From the NCBI GenBank assembly GCA_022600195.1, contig JAHZKX010000011.1:1-64000 (forward strand): a stretch of 64,000 nt of DNA, read 5' to 3'. The first letter of the stretch is position 1; each line of letters starts with the position of its first letter. Both the position numbers and the translations under genes were made by a program. Shown one piece after another: positions 42,713-53,059 of the stretch. The notes under the pieces were generated by a model that saw only the letters and a list, made by a program, of their open reading frames with translations, was not told where the DNA came from and searched no databases. The stretch comes from Planctomycetota bacterium. Lineage in GTDB: Bacteria; Planctomycetota; Planctomycetia; Planctomycetales; Planctomycetaceae.

Positions 42713-44260
42713 TTAACGGGCATACTCAATCGTACGCGATTCACGCATCACAGTCACCCGAATTTCACCCGGATAGGTCAACGAATCTTCGATGGCTTTG
42801 GCGATCTCTTTACACATTTTCGCCGCTTCTCGATCATTCACCTGGTTGGAATCGACAATCACGCGCACTTCGCGTCCTGCCTGAATGGCATAGGTATGGT
42901 CAACACCCGGAAAACCGCAAACCAGTGTTTCCAGCTCTTCCAGACGACGAACATATTTCTCCAGGGTATCGCGACGCGCTCCCGGACGCGATGCAGAACA
43001 GGCATCGGCGGCGGCAACCAGAACCGTATAGATATAATCAGGGCGAATATCATCGTGATGGCCGGCGGCAGCATGCACAACCTCTTGAGATTCTCCATAA
43101 CGCTTTAATAACTGTGCACCGACGGCAGGGTGTCCCCCTTCCATTTCATGATCGGCTGCTTTTCCCACATCGTGAAATAAACCACAACGACGGGCGACTG
43201 TTCCATCCAGACCGAGTTGCTCTGCCATGATACCCGTTAACGCGGAGACTTCGATCGAATGCCTTAACACATTTTGACTGTAACTTGTTCGAAAATGCAA
43301 ACGCCCCAGAAGATCAACAAGCTTGGGGTTCACTCCAGAAATATTCACTTCCTGGCAGGCATTTTGCCCCATGGTCTGTATATATTCTTCCAGCTCTTTC
43401 TGCGTCTCTTCGACAACCTCTTCAATTCGAGCCGGGTGAATGCGACCATCATTCACCAGTTTCTGCAACGACATCTTTCCGATCTGACGCCGCACGTTGT
43501 CAAAGGCAGACACAACAACGACACCAGGTGTATCATCCACAATCACATCCACACCAGTTGCTTTTTCAAACGCGCGAATATTCCGACCTTCGCGGCCAAT
43601 AATCCGGCCTTTCATTTCTTCTTCGGGCAGATCAACCGTGGAAACAGTCGTCTCCGCTACATGACCAGAAGCAAACCTCTGAACCGCCATGCCGATCGTC
43701 TCTCGGGCAATTTTATCGCAAGATTGCTTTAACTCAGCTTGATGCTTCAGAATCAGGGCTCCCGTTTCATTTTTTAGATCTTTATCCAAGCGATCCAGTA
43801 GCATCTTGGAAGCAGTTTCACGATCGAGCCCACTGATTTTAAATAACTCTTCCTGCTGATTCTTGAGGGCGCGTTCCAGCTCTTTTTCTCTTGCTTCGGC
43901 GGCTTTGGTGCGGGCAGCCAGTTTTGACTGCGTTGCTTGAATCATGGCCTCTTTCTTGAGGAAATCGGCCTGCTGATCTTCCAGCGTCGTTTCGCGTTTA
44001 CTTAGCTTCTTTTCAATCGACCAAAGCTCTTCGCGTTGCTTATTCACATCTTCTTCGAGCGATTCACGACGTTTTAACAACTCTTCTTTCGCTTCCAGCT
44101 TCTGGCTTTTGAGCAGATTCTCTGAATCTAATTCAGCTTGTTTCAGAATCTGAGCATAAGACTGGTAAGCAGACCCACGGCGGATGCGGTCGATGAAATA
44201 ACCAATAACAGCCCCGACAACGAATGCCAGACCCGCCCCGATTGCGACTTCAGTAGACAT
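42713..44260 (-). CDS. rny: Ribonuclease Y
   Basis: It has an N-terminal membrane anchor ([20 protein letters not shown]), a long coiled coil to ~190, and the KH domain [20 protein letters not shown]. An HD phosphohydrolase domain follows, with [20 protein letters not shown] and metal ligands in [20 protein letters not shown]. At 515 residues it is the standard RNase Y length. It is a membrane-bound endoribonuclease that starts mRNA decay. It appears monocistronic. Confidence 0.95.
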   Translation of the reverse strand: MSTEVAIGAGLAFVVGAVIGYFIDRIRRGSAYQSYAQILKQAELDSENLLKSQKLEAKEELLKRRESLEEDVNKQREELWSIEKKLSKRETTLEDQQADFLKKEAMIQATQSKLAARTKAAEAREKELERALKNQQEELFKISGLDRETASKMLLDRLDKDLKNETGALILKHQAELKQSCDKIARETIGMAVQRFASGHVAETTVSTVDLPEEEMKGRIIGREGRNIRAFEKATGVDVIVDDTPGVVVVSAFDNVRRQIGKMSLQKLVNDGRIHPARIEEVVEETQKELEEYIQTMGQNACQEVNISGVNPKLVDLLGRLHFRTSYSQNVLRHSIEVSALTGIMAEQLGLDGTVARRCGLFHDVGKAADHEMEGGHPAVGAQLLKRYGESQEVVHAAAGHHDDIRPDYIYTVLVAAADACSASRPGARRDTLEKYVRRLEELETLVCGFPGVDHTYAIQAGREVRVIVDSNQVNDREAAKMCKEIAKAIEDSLTYPGEIRVTVMRESRTIEYAR

Positions 44261-45334
44261 ATTCCAGGTGCTTCCTATGCGCCTATAGTGAAAGTTCCTT
44301 TCCTGTTACTCGCCATACGGCCTTAGCAAACAACAGAGACATAATTGAACCGATTTGACTTTTTCCTGATCACAGGGCTCAGTCAGAACAGTACAAATCA
44401 TGTTGTCAGGAATTTCTATAGAATGACAGGAGCGTCAGAGAGTTTAAAACTAAAGATGTCTGATGAGAAGAAAGGAATTTCAATGACATACTTTAATTTA
44501 ATACAGCCCAGAAAAATAATATCTCTACAACATAAACCGGCCCGTGCTTTGATCTGCTTATCGACGCTTAAAACGCCATCGGTTAGATCGTACCTTCACT
44601 GGTACACGAGACGGTAACTCGATTCCCAAACAAGACAACAATCGACGCACGATCTCATTTTTCTGTTCCTGCTGAGCCATGAACTCAACATGCGATGAAT
44701 GATCTCTTGAAAAAAGAGAACACTCTCGTGAACGAATCAGCGCCGGCAATACTCCCACCAATTTGGCTATTAGAGCATAAACTGCAAGAATCGTCTCATT
44801 GAGAATACCAAACATTGTTGATTTTCCAATTCCACTGAACCTGGGACTGCTTTAAAAACTCTTTAATCACAGAAACCGATTGAACTCAAATTCAATTCAG
44901 CCTCTGTAACGATGCTCCCCATCAAACCAAGAAATGCCGAAAGGAAACTTAAAAATAAAAAACGTTGAAACAATTGTAAAAAGTGAATTCACCCGCTCTT
45001 AATAATAGATTGCCACTCATCTCATACTCAAAGACCAAATATTCTCTGAGAGAAGAGAAACAAAACGTCTTACTTAATGACAGGCAAAACTTCTCTTATA
45101 AATTCTTTTTTTATGGTAACAAGACATTTCCTGTTTCGATAGTATATAGTTGGAAATATTGGCCGAAAGTCAAATCTCTAAAGAGAACGCGTCCAATTTA
45201 ACCCAAGCGGCTTTAACACTATGATAGTTAATCCAAATGGACCTGGAGACGCTACCTTAAACCGGAATACAGGCTAGAGTACCGTCTCTTTAACTTTGCA
45301 AATCACATCCCGCTTTTCAGAACTCTAAATTTCG
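44261..45334. other. Long intergenic stretch with one doubtful small ORF
   Basis: About 1.07 kb lies between RNase Y and tilS. Only the minus-strand 85-codon frame at 44558-44815 looks at all coding. The rest is A+T-rich with no recognised RNA or domain. A 6-bp inverted repeat (GAGACG at 45246, CGTCTC at 45283) lies ~50 bp before tilS and is too weak to interpret. Confidence 0.35.
44558..44815 (-). CDS. Possible small hydrophobic-basic protein
   Basis: The frame gives an amphipathic start (MFGILNETILAVYALIAKLV), a middle charged part and a very basic end (VPVKVRSNRWRFKRR). Composition is protein-like but no family is recognised and the ribosome site is weak (GGAA ~14 bp upstream). It could be a phylum-specific small protein or chance. 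Confidence 0.3.
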   Translation of the reverse strand: MFGILNETILAVYALIAKLVGVLPALIRSRECSLFSRDHSSHVEFMAQQEQKNEIVRRLLSCLGIELPSRVPVKVRSNRWRFKRR

Positions 45335-46438
45335 ATGAACCAGTTTGTTGCAGCAGTGAAAAGCGGTTTGCTCGAGTGCCAAAGGCGGATTGACTTGGCA
45401 CTGCCCCCCCAAGGCAACGTTAGTCCACCTGAAAACAGCTCCAAAAATCGGGTCCTGATTGCCGTCTCAGGCGGGGCAGACAGCATTGCTTTGATGCGAG
45501 CCTTAGACCAGTTAATGACATCAACCAAGGCTCAGCCCCCTGCCTCGCTGCCCTCTGACTCTCTCATCGTGGCTCATTTGAATCATGGGCTGCGGGGAGA
45601 ACAATCTGATGCAGATGCCACCTGGCTCAGAGCGGAATGTCAGCGTTTCGCACTGCCTTTTGTTACTGAAAAACAGGAACTCGCTCATTCTCAACCAGAA
45701 ACAGGCGAAGGCCTTGAAGAGCGCTGCCGAAAAGCGCGCTATGAATTTTTAACCCGCATCGCCCGTGAAAATCAATGCTCACAAATTGCAATTGCCCATA
45801 CACGCGATGATCAGGCGGAAACGGTGTTACACCATATCGTCAGGGGAACCGGAATTGCAGGCCTCAGAGGAATTCCACGTGTTCGTGCTATGCAGGCAGG
45901 AATTTTTTTGATCCGCCCGATGCTGGAAATCAGTCGTGAAGAAGTGATTCAATATCTAAAAGAAAATTCACAGCACTACCGCGAAGATGAATCAAACGTC
46001 GATACCAGCTTCACTCGAAACCGCATTCGGCATCAACTCATTCCTTTATTAAAAAAAGAGTTTAACCCGAATGTAGGCCAGGCAATCTATCGACTCTCTC
46101 AACAGGCGAATGAAGTAAGCACACTCATCTCAGAACAAGTGAAACAGGTTTTAATCGCCGCGACATTAGATCAAAATCAGGAACTATGGAGATTAGACTG
46201 CGACGTTTTCAAAAACGTACCAGACTATCTCATTAAGCAATGTTTTCTGTCAATCTGGCAGGAGATGGGCTGGTCGCGGAAACGAATGGGCTTTGATCAC
46301 TGGCAAAGGCTGCTGGAGTTATCCCGGTCCGGACAGAAACTGAGCCTGCCGGATCAAATCACTGCCGAGCGCCGTGAGCGATTGCTTATTTTACGCAAAA
46401 TGATAAGTGATCCATCTGATCAGATGGAACGAATCTGA
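45335..46438 (+). CDS. tilS: tRNA(Ile)-lysidine synthase
   Basis: The PP-loop motif AVSGGADSIALMRALDQLM lies at ~42-60. VAHLNHGLRGEQSDADATWL and IAIAHTRDDQAETVLHHIVR follow in the expected TilS order, with a C-terminal TilS substrate-binding part. The enzyme attaches lysine to C34 of the CAT-anticodon tRNA-Ile so that it reads AUA. The length (367) fits the shorter bacterial form. A CAT-anticodon tRNA in the 21 kb array is a possible but unproven substrate. Confidence 0.93.
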   Translation: MNQFVAAVKSGLLECQRRIDLALPPQGNVSPPENSSKNRVLIAVSGGADSIALMRALDQLMTSTKAQPPASLPSDSLIVAHLNHGLRGEQSDADATWLRAECQRFALPFVTEKQELAHSQPETGEGLEERCRKARYEFLTRIARENQCSQIAIAHTRDDQAETVLHHIVRGTGIAGLRGIPRVRAMQAGIFLIRPMLEISREEVIQYLKENSQHYREDESNVDTSFTRNRIRHQLIPLLKKEFNPNVGQAIYRLSQQANEVSTLISEQVKQVLIAATLDQNQELWRLDCDVFKNVPDYLIKQCFLSIWQEMGWSRKRMGFDHWQRLLELSRSGQKLSLPDQITAERRERLLILRKMISDPSDQMERI

Positions 46439-46702
46439 TAAACATTCGCATTCCTGCATATGTATCGTGGAAAATTTAATCGCCGTTGGTTAGAATCTGG
46501 CGTTGCTGATTTATGTATGACATCGTTTCCTCCTCAATTGGCAATGGAGAGGAAGTCCATTTGTGCGTTATTGTCGTGTAAACAAGACCATTCAAAGCAT
46601 CCATTCGTGATCATCATTCGATCTTTCCGCTTCTGAATTACCACCTCTTGTAAAACACATTGCACTTATATCTCGCCCTGTTCAATCAAAGAAGTTGCAA
46701 CT

Positions 46703-48256
46703 ATGAATAACAACAGATCGCTGTTTATTGCGAGCTTTATGACTCTCATCGCCGCCGGCGTGGGCTTCGCAATTCGAGGAGGTATCCTGGCTGACTGGGG
46801 TGCGCAATACGGTTTTACCAAACTGGAACTGGGTACCATTACGGGAGGGGGACTCGTCGGGTTCGGAATCGTGATTCTGCTGGCCAGTCTGATCACCGAT
46901 AACGTTGGCTACAAACCACTTCTGCTGTTGGCATTCATCCTGCATGTGCTTTCCGCTGTCATTACTTTAGCAGCAACTCCGATTTTTGAAGCGATGGGTA
47001 AAGACGCCACTTACTGGTGTCTCTATATCGGAATGTTTATGTTCGCCGTCGCCAATGGTCTCTGTGAAGCGGTAATTAACCCGCTCGTGGCCACACTTTA
47101 TCCCAAACAAAAAACTCACTACCTGAATATTCTGCATGCAGGCTGGCCCGGCGGTTTGATTATTGGTGGAATCATCGCTGCGTTCTATGCTGGAATGAAA
47201 GACAGCGTTCCCTGGCTTCGCTGGGAAATTCCCATGACAGTCTTCCTGGTTCCCACTCTGATTTATGGTCTCATTGTCATTAAAAACAAGTTCCCACAAT
47301 CAGAAGCCAAATCTGCCGGTGTCAGTTACGGACAGATGCTGTTGACCTTCGCCAGCCCCCTCTTGTTATTCTTACTCTTTCTGCATGCCTGTGTCGGATA
47401 CGTTGAACTGGGAACCGATAGCTGGATCGCCAGCATTACCGATTCGATTTTAACTGGTCAGGGACTGAAATTATTCATCTATGCGTCTGCGATCATGTTC
47501 ATCCTGCGTTTCTTTGCAGGTCCGATCGTCGAGCACATCAACCCTCTGGGACTGCTTTGTGTGAGTGCCTGCTTCGGCGCCATTGGCTTATACATGATCG
47601 GCTACTTTGAATCCGCTATTATGATCTGGATCGCCGTCACCGTATATGGTCTGGGTAAAACCTTCCTCTGGCCTACGATGCTGGGTGTCGTTGGCGAACG
47701 GTTCCCCAAAGGGGGCGCCATTACGATGGGAGCCATGGGTGGCATCGGCATGCTTTCCGCAGGTCTGCTGGGTGGACCAGGCATCGGCTATAACCAGGAT
47801 TATTTTGCCACGGAAAAACTGGAACAACTTTCCCCACCAGCTTATGAACGCTACTCAGTCGAAGACAAAAGTGGCTTTCTATTCTTCCCCGCAATTAAAG
47901 GACTGGATGGATCGAAAGTGGGTGTTCTGAATAACGATGGGAAAGATCTGGCGGAAACCGTCGCGATTCTGAAAAAGGAAGGCAAAACAGAAAAAAATAT
48001 TACCGCTCTCGATCAATGGTGGCAGGGTGCGAAAAAATTCGCTCCGGAAGATAAGAAGCCCGTTGATGAAGCCGGTATCTATGGAGGTCGCATGGCATTG
48101 AAGTGCACAGCTCTGGTACCTCTGGTCATGGCCTTCGGTTACTTAATACTTGTTCTGTACTTCCGATCTAAGGGTGGCTACCAGGTGGAAGTTCTCCATG
48201 GAGAAGCACCCGTCGGTGAACATTATACCGGTGGCGTAGAAGGCCCGATCGAATAG
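46703..48256 (+). CDS. MFS transporter
   Basis: About twelve membrane spans, starting MNNNRSLFIASFMTLIAAGV. It has the MFS-like layout of two six-helix halves. An unusual ~90-residue hydrophilic insertion (from LEQLSPPAYERYSVEDKSGF to KKPVDEAGIY) lies before the last span. The family moves small solutes across the inner membrane; the substrate is unknown. A strong terminator follows 29 bp after the stop, so it is probably monocistronic. Confidence 0.88.
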   Translation: MNNNRSLFIASFMTLIAAGVGFAIRGGILADWGAQYGFTKLELGTITGGGLVGFGIVILLASLITDNVGYKPLLLLAFILHVLSAVITLAATPIFEAMGKDATYWCLYIGMFMFAVANGLCEAVINPLVATLYPKQKTHYLNILHAGWPGGLIIGGIIAAFYAGMKDSVPWLRWEIPMTVFLVPTLIYGLIVIKNKFPQSEAKSAGVSYGQMLLTFASPLLLFLLFLHACVGYVELGTDSWIASITDSILTGQGLKLFIYASAIMFILRFFAGPIVEHINPLGLLCVSACFGAIGLYMIGYFESAIMIWIAVTVYGLGKTFLWPTMLGVVGERFPKGGAITMGAMGGIGMLSAGLLGGPGIGYNQDYFATEKLEQLSPPAYERYSVEDKSGFLFFPAIKGLDGSKVGVLNNDGKDLAETVAILKKEGKTEKNITALDQWWQGAKKFAPEDKKPVDEAGIYGGRMALKCTALVPLVMAFGYLILVLYFRSKGGYQVEVLHGEAPVGEHYTGGVEGPIE

Positions 48257-48284
48257 CAGGAAGAATTTGCTTCTGATACTATTT

Positions 48285-48317
48285 AACGGCCACCTGAATT
48301 CGGGTGGCCGTTTTTTT
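48285..48317 (+). terminator. Rho-independent terminator after the MFS gene
   Basis: A perfect 10-bp stem AACGGCCACC / GGTGGCCGTT encloses an 8-nt loop and runs directly into seven T residues. It ends the 46703-48256 transcript. Confidence 0.92.
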
Positions 48318-48512
48318 AATAAACCGTGTACCACTATCAACTCTGTAACGAAGAATTTGAGACCCCAAATTCAGTCAGTCACAATGTCAAAACACCCAGC
48401 TACGTCGATGGGTTGACATTTTGAATAATAGCTGGATAACAGAAATATATCTGCTCAGAGATTTTACAACATAATTGCCCTGGCTATTTTTATTAATCAC
48501 AGGTTCCCCCCC

Positions 48513-49742
48513 ATGCACGATTCTTTTCCGGAAACGCCCACCTTTGTCACCCATCTCGAATGCGGAATGGAACACGACCATTATCCAGCTGACCAATTGC
48601 ACGGTCTTTCCAAGGCAGGCAAGCCATTGCTGGTCAAATATGATTTGAACGCGATTGCTCAGTCCTTAACAAAGTCGGATTTAGCGACCCGCCCTGCCAC
48701 ACTCTGGCGTTACCGTGAGTTTCTTCCCGTTCGCAAGTCAGAAAATATTGTCAGCCTGGGAGAAATTCATACGCCTTTGATTCCTGCACCGCGACTTCAG
48801 GGAGGGAACGGCAAACTCTGGATTAAAGATGAAGGACGGCTCCCCACCGGTTCCTTCAAAGCCCGTGGTCTCTGCATGGCCGTTTCAATGGCGAAAGAAT
48901 TAGGTGTCACCAAAGTAGCGATGCCAACAAACGGGAATGCCGGTTCTGCGCTAGCCGCCTATGGAACAAGGGCCGGCATGAAGTCCTATATCTTCTGCCC
49001 CGATGATACACCCGAAATTAATGTTCGTGAAATCGCAGCGCAGGGCGCTCATGTCTGGCGGGTCAATGGTTTAATCAATGCCTGTGGCAAGATCGTCGGT
49101 GATGGAAAAGAATCGGTCGGCTGGTTTGATTTTTCAACATTGAAAGAGCCCTATCGCATTGAAGGAAAAAAAACGATGGGACTGGAATTGGCAGACCAGA
49201 TGGGCTGGCAGGTTCCCGACGTCATCTTTTACCCAACCGGTGGCGGAACAGGTTTGATTGGTATGTGGAAAGCCTTCAACGAACTCAAAGAGATCGGCTG
49301 GCTCAAAGGAAAACTTCCCCGCATGGTCGCCGTCCAGGCCACCGGATGTGCTCCCATCGTCAAAGCGTTTGAAGAAGGAAAAGAACACGCACCACTCTGG
49401 GAAAACGCACACACCGTTGCAGCCGGCATTCGTGTTCCTGTCGCTGTGGGAGATTTTCTGATCTTAAGAGCAGTCAGAGAAAGTCAGGGATTCGCAACCG
49501 CTGTAAATGATGACCAAATTACCGCAGCACTCGACGAATCCTCTCAAAAGGAAGGATTCCTGATGTGCCCGGAAGGGGCTGCCACCTATGCCGCCTATAA
49601 ACAGGAACTCGCGTCGGGACGAATCAGTCCCGATGAAAGCGCCGTCCTGTTTAACTGCGCATCGGGTTTGAAATATGAACTCCCTCCGGCTGATCAGTCC
49701 ATCGACATCAGTCAGCCTGTCGACTACTCTCTTTTTGTCTGA
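48513..49742 (+). CDS. thrC: Threonine synthase
   Basis: A short N-terminal extension with a Cys-His pattern (HLECGMEHDHYPADQ) precedes the PLP fold. The PLP lysine is in LPTGSFKARGLCMAVSMAKE, the glycine-rich phosphate site in FYPTGGGTGLIGMWKAFNEL, and TNGNAGSALAAYG is typical of thrC. It converts O-phosphohomoserine to threonine. At 409 residues the length is normal. It is followed by a 2-hydroxyacid dehydrogenase gene 42 bp away, with an MFS carrier after that, so a catabolic PLP lyase of the same family cannot be excluded. Confidence 0.88.
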   Translation: MHDSFPETPTFVTHLECGMEHDHYPADQLHGLSKAGKPLLVKYDLNAIAQSLTKSDLATRPATLWRYREFLPVRKSENIVSLGEIHTPLIPAPRLQGGNGKLWIKDEGRLPTGSFKARGLCMAVSMAKELGVTKVAMPTNGNAGSALAAYGTRAGMKSYIFCPDDTPEINVREIAAQGAHVWRVNGLINACGKIVGDGKESVGWFDFSTLKEPYRIEGKKTMGLELADQMGWQVPDVIFYPTGGGTGLIGMWKAFNELKEIGWLKGKLPRMVAVQATGCAPIVKAFEEGKEHAPLWENAHTVAAGIRVPVAVGDFLILRAVRESQGFATAVNDDQITAALDESSQKEGFLMCPEGAATYAAYKQELASGRISPDESAVLFNCASGLKYELPPADQSIDISQPVDYSLFV

Positions 49743-49784
49743 GAAAATTAATCATTACGAAATACAACAACGGGAAATCGTGAA

Positions 49785-50735
49785 ATGAGCGAGATTCTGG
49801 TAACCGAAAATATTCAGGGAGTATCCATGGTTCGACTCATGGATGATCTTGATGTCGAATTCGATGCCTATCTCTGGCAGAATGTGGACCAGCTGAAAGA
49901 GAAGATTAAAAACGCCAAAGCCTTAATCGTCCGCAATCAGACGCAAGTGAACCGTGAACTCATCGATGCAGCTCCTGATCTCAAAATCATTGCGAGAGCC
50001 GGCGCCGGCCTTGATAATGTTGACACGCAATATGCCCACGAAAAAGGAATTGTGGTCTGCTTTACTCCAGACGCCAATTCGCTCTCCGTAGCAGAACTGG
50101 CCATCGGCCTGATGCTTTCCTTGTTGAGAAAAGTTCCTGAAGCACGTCAGGACACTCTCACCGGAGGTTGGAATCGCATCAAATTCACAGGTGCCGAACT
50201 GCACGGAAAAACCTTGGGATTGATAGGCATGGGACGCATCGGCACTTTAACCGCGACCCGCGCCCGTGCGTTTGGGATGAATATTATCGCAGCAGACCCC
50301 TATCTCTCAGCAGATGCACCACATCTCAAACAAATGAATGGAAAACTCGTTTCACTGGATGAATTACTGGCACAGGCAGACGTTGTCTCCTGTCACAGCC
50401 CATTAACTCCCGATACCAGAAAAATGTTGACTTATCGGCATTTCTGCCTGATGAAACCGACTGCATTTTTTATTAATACATCGCGCGGCGAAGTCGTTGA
50501 TGAAAGTGGCCTGACTCAGGCACTCCTGGAACATAAACTCGCGGGAGCCGCGCTGGATGTCAGAGAAACAGAACCCCCTAATCAGTGCCCATTGAACCAG
50601 ATGGAAAATGTAATCTTAACGCCACACATCGCCGCCTTTACTCTAGAAGCGCAGGAACGCGTTGTCGATTCGGTATGTGAAGATGTGCGTTTGGTGCTGA
50701 GCGGAAAAAAAGCAATCCATGTTTTTGAACCTTAA
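49785..50735 (+). CDS. D-2-hydroxyacid dehydrogenase (SerA-like)
   Basis: The NAD-binding motif GKTLGLIGMGRIGTLTATRA lies in the centre. Active-site residues are visible as Arg in NTSRGEVVDESGL, Glu in DVRETEPP and His in LTPHIAAFT. It lacks the C-terminal ACT domain of full SerA (316 residues), so it is called SerA-like. It may make 3-phosphohydroxypyruvate or act on another 2-oxo acid. It lies between thrC and an MFS gene, 17 bp from the latter, probably an operon. Confidence 0.9.
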   Translation: MSEILVTENIQGVSMVRLMDDLDVEFDAYLWQNVDQLKEKIKNAKALIVRNQTQVNRELIDAAPDLKIIARAGAGLDNVDTQYAHEKGIVVCFTPDANSLSVAELAIGLMLSLLRKVPEARQDTLTGGWNRIKFTGAELHGKTLGLIGMGRIGTLTATRARAFGMNIIAADPYLSADAPHLKQMNGKLVSLDELLAQADVVSCHSPLTPDTRKMLTYRHFCLMKPTAFFINTSRGEVVDESGLTQALLEHKLAGAALDVRETEPPNQCPLNQMENVILTPHIAAFTLEAQERVVDSVCEDVRLVLSGKKAIHVFEP

Positions 50736-50752
50736 CTGAGAGTACCAGCTAG

Positions 50753-52150
50753 ATGCAGAATGAACTCAAAGAAGAAAAATGGTACGACGGCATTTCTCGT
50801 TATCAATGGCTCGTGCTGACGATTGCCTCCCTCGGTTGGGTGTTTGACGTCTTCGAAGGCCAGATCTTCGTTGCCAGCATGAATGAAGCTATGCCCTCTC
50901 TGGTCAGCCCCGATACGACAAAAGGCCAACAGGCTCTCTATAATAATATTGCACTAGGCGCCTTTCTGATTGGTGGAGCACTGGGTGGAATCGGGTTTGG
51001 GGCGCTCAGTGATCGAATTGGCCGCAAAAAAACAATGTCATTGACGATTCTGTTCTATTCATTGTTCACATGCCTCTCCGCTTTTTCGCAGGACTGGTGG
51101 CAGCTTGCCGGATTTCGGTTTCTCGTTGCGCTCGGCGTGGGTGGGGAATGGGCGGTCGCCAGTACGTTAGTTGCAGAGACATTTCCTCCGAAAGCACGCG
51201 CACGCGTTGGCAGTATTTTTCATGCTTCCAGTGTACTGGGAACCTACCTCGCGATCCTTGCTGGGGCATTTATTATTGGAAATGAAAGCATCCAGGAATA
51301 CGCGGCGAACGCTGGTCATCCCAGCCTGCCCTGGCGAATTGGATTTGCGTTAGGAGTACTCCCATCCTTCCTGATTATCTGGATCAGGCGATCCATGAAA
51401 GAACCTGAATCTTGGAAACATGCGCAGGAAACTGCACAACAGGACTCCAGTAAAAAAATGGGGACCATTACCGACCTTTTATTACCGCAATATCTCAAAA
51501 GCACTTTGATCGGAGTCACTCTGGCTGCGATCGGACTGGCGACATTCTGGGGTGTGCACATTTATGGAAAAAATGTGTTTTTAAAATCTGTCAAAAATGA
51601 TTATGTCATAGAACAGTTTGAAGACCAGACGAATATCCCTCAGGAACAAGTAGATGAATATCTGTCTTCGATAAAATCGACACTGAAAAAATGGGAAATG
51701 CTGGGAATGTTCCTGGCAACAACAGGAGGCGGATTGGGGTTATTGGCGTTTGGACCAATCTGTGAATGGTTAGGGCGAAGAGGCGCCTTTTGTCTGTTTC
51801 ATGTCGGCGGCTTGATCAGTACGTTGATTCTGTTTCAGGTACTCCATACTACCGTTGCCATTGGCTGTTTCCTGCCTGTATTCGGATTTCTGACTTTGGG
51901 AATGCATGCCGGCTACGCGATCTATTTTCCGGAACTCTATCCTACTCGGATGCGCGGGACCGGAACCGGTTTCTGTTTCAATGCAGGACGTATTCTGGCA
52001 GCGCCGATCCTGTTTATCGGAGGCTGGATGCAGAAGGACTGGGGATATACAATGGCACAAACGGCAACGATTCTCAGTATGCTCTATATCATTGGTGCCA
52101 TCCTGCCTTACTTTGCCAAAGAAACCAAAGGCAGCGCGTTGATGGAATAA
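50753..52150 (+). CDS. MFS transporter (sugar/organic-acid porter type)
   Basis: It starts with ISRYQWLVLTIASLGWVFDV and carries the signature GALSDRIGRKKTMSLTILFY between spans 2 and 3. The matching C-terminal PELYPTRMRGTGTGFCFNAG is typical of the sugar porter and AHS branches. Twelve spans with a central charged loop (465 residues). The substrate is probably an organic acid or sugar. It follows the hydroxyacid dehydrogenase gene by 17 bp, so it may supply that enzyme's substrate. Confidence 0.9.
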   Translation: MQNELKEEKWYDGISRYQWLVLTIASLGWVFDVFEGQIFVASMNEAMPSLVSPDTTKGQQALYNNIALGAFLIGGALGGIGFGALSDRIGRKKTMSLTILFYSLFTCLSAFSQDWWQLAGFRFLVALGVGGEWAVASTLVAETFPPKARARVGSIFHASSVLGTYLAILAGAFIIGNESIQEYAANAGHPSLPWRIGFALGVLPSFLIIWIRRSMKEPESWKHAQETAQQDSSKKMGTITDLLLPQYLKSTLIGVTLAAIGLATFWGVHIYGKNVFLKSVKNDYVIEQFEDQTNIPQEQVDEYLSSIKSTLKKWEMLGMFLATTGGGLGLLAFGPICEWLGRRGAFCLFHVGGLISTLILFQVLHTTVAIGCFLPVFGFLTLGMHAGYAIYFPELYPTRMRGTGTGFCFNAGRILAAPILFIGGWMQKDWGYTMAQTATILSMLYIIGAILPYFAKETKGSALME

Positions 52151-52228
52151 CTGCTCATCCCTGCCGCGTTCACTTCCGCTTATCAGAGTGCTGCAGCATG
52201 TAGCACTCATTTTGACTTGTAATCTCTC

Positions 52229-53059
52229 ATGATGTTTTCTGATCCACAATTGTGGTGTATTGTTCTTTCCATCGTTTTCATTTCTGCGTTGATTCAGGGA
52301 ATCATTGGATTTGGATATGCGCTGGTCGCAATGGCCACCCTGCCTCTGGTCATCAATTTTCGCGAAGCAAATCTGCTGGTCGCCTTTAGTATTGTGTTGC
52401 CTGTAATCTGGATCTTCTGGAATTATCGTCAACACTCAAACCTTCGCATTCTCTCAGGCGCGATCATCGGTTCCCTGATTGGCTTACCATTCGGCATGCT
52501 GATCTTTACAATGGTTAATATTGATTACCTAGTACGGGGCACCGGCCTGGTAATTCTATTGATTACGATTGATGGTTTTCTCCAACGCTCCTCCCCTGCT
52601 GCAGAAAGTGATCAACAAAGCCCCGCGACACTCTGGAGTGCCCTTGCCGGTTTCTGTAGTGGATTCCTGGCTGGTACAACGAGTATTGCTGGGCCTCCGA
52701 TTGTGATCTATGCGGTTCGTCAGCCCTGGACCCAGGATCAATATAAGGGGTTCATTTTTGGTTTCTTCATTTTGATATCAATCTCCCGGGCCGTCGGTTT
52801 GTCGTTGATGGGGCTGGCAACTTCCGAGGTGTTGTTAACCACTGCGGTCATTGTCCCGGTTGTGATATTGGGAATGAAACTGGGAACCATTCTTGGACCA
52901 CGTATTAATCCGGTGCTGTTCAAGCGATGTTTACTCTCGCTCTTGGCCGTCTTCTCGCTCTATATGCTCATTATGGGCAGCCCGACTCGTGCTGACTCCA
53001 CTGAATTAAAAGTCGAACTTACGAAAGTACCCAACCTCAACGATCAAATACGCCCTTAA
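52229..53059 (+). CDS. TauE/SafE-family anion permease
   Basis: About eight spans, with QGIIGFGYALVAMATLPLVI near the start and SGFLAGTTSIAGPPIVIYAV in the middle, both hallmarks of the TauE/SafE sulfite exporter family. The length (276) is normal. Some members export sulfite or sulfoacetate; the anion here is unknown. It overlaps the stop of the convergent TIGR04282-type gene by 4 bp and is next to the arsenosugar cluster, but a link is unproven. Confidence 0.88.
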   Translation: MMFSDPQLWCIVLSIVFISALIQGIIGFGYALVAMATLPLVINFREANLLVAFSIVLPVIWIFWNYRQHSNLRILSGAIIGSLIGLPFGMLIFTMVNIDYLVRGTGLVILLITIDGFLQRSSPAAESDQQSPATLWSALAGFCSGFLAGTTSIAGPPIVIYAVRQPWTQDQYKGFIFGFFILISISRAVGLSLMGLATSEVLLTTAVIVPVVILGMKLGTILGPRINPVLFKRCLLSLLAVFSLYMLIMGSPTRADSTELKVELTKVPNLNDQIRP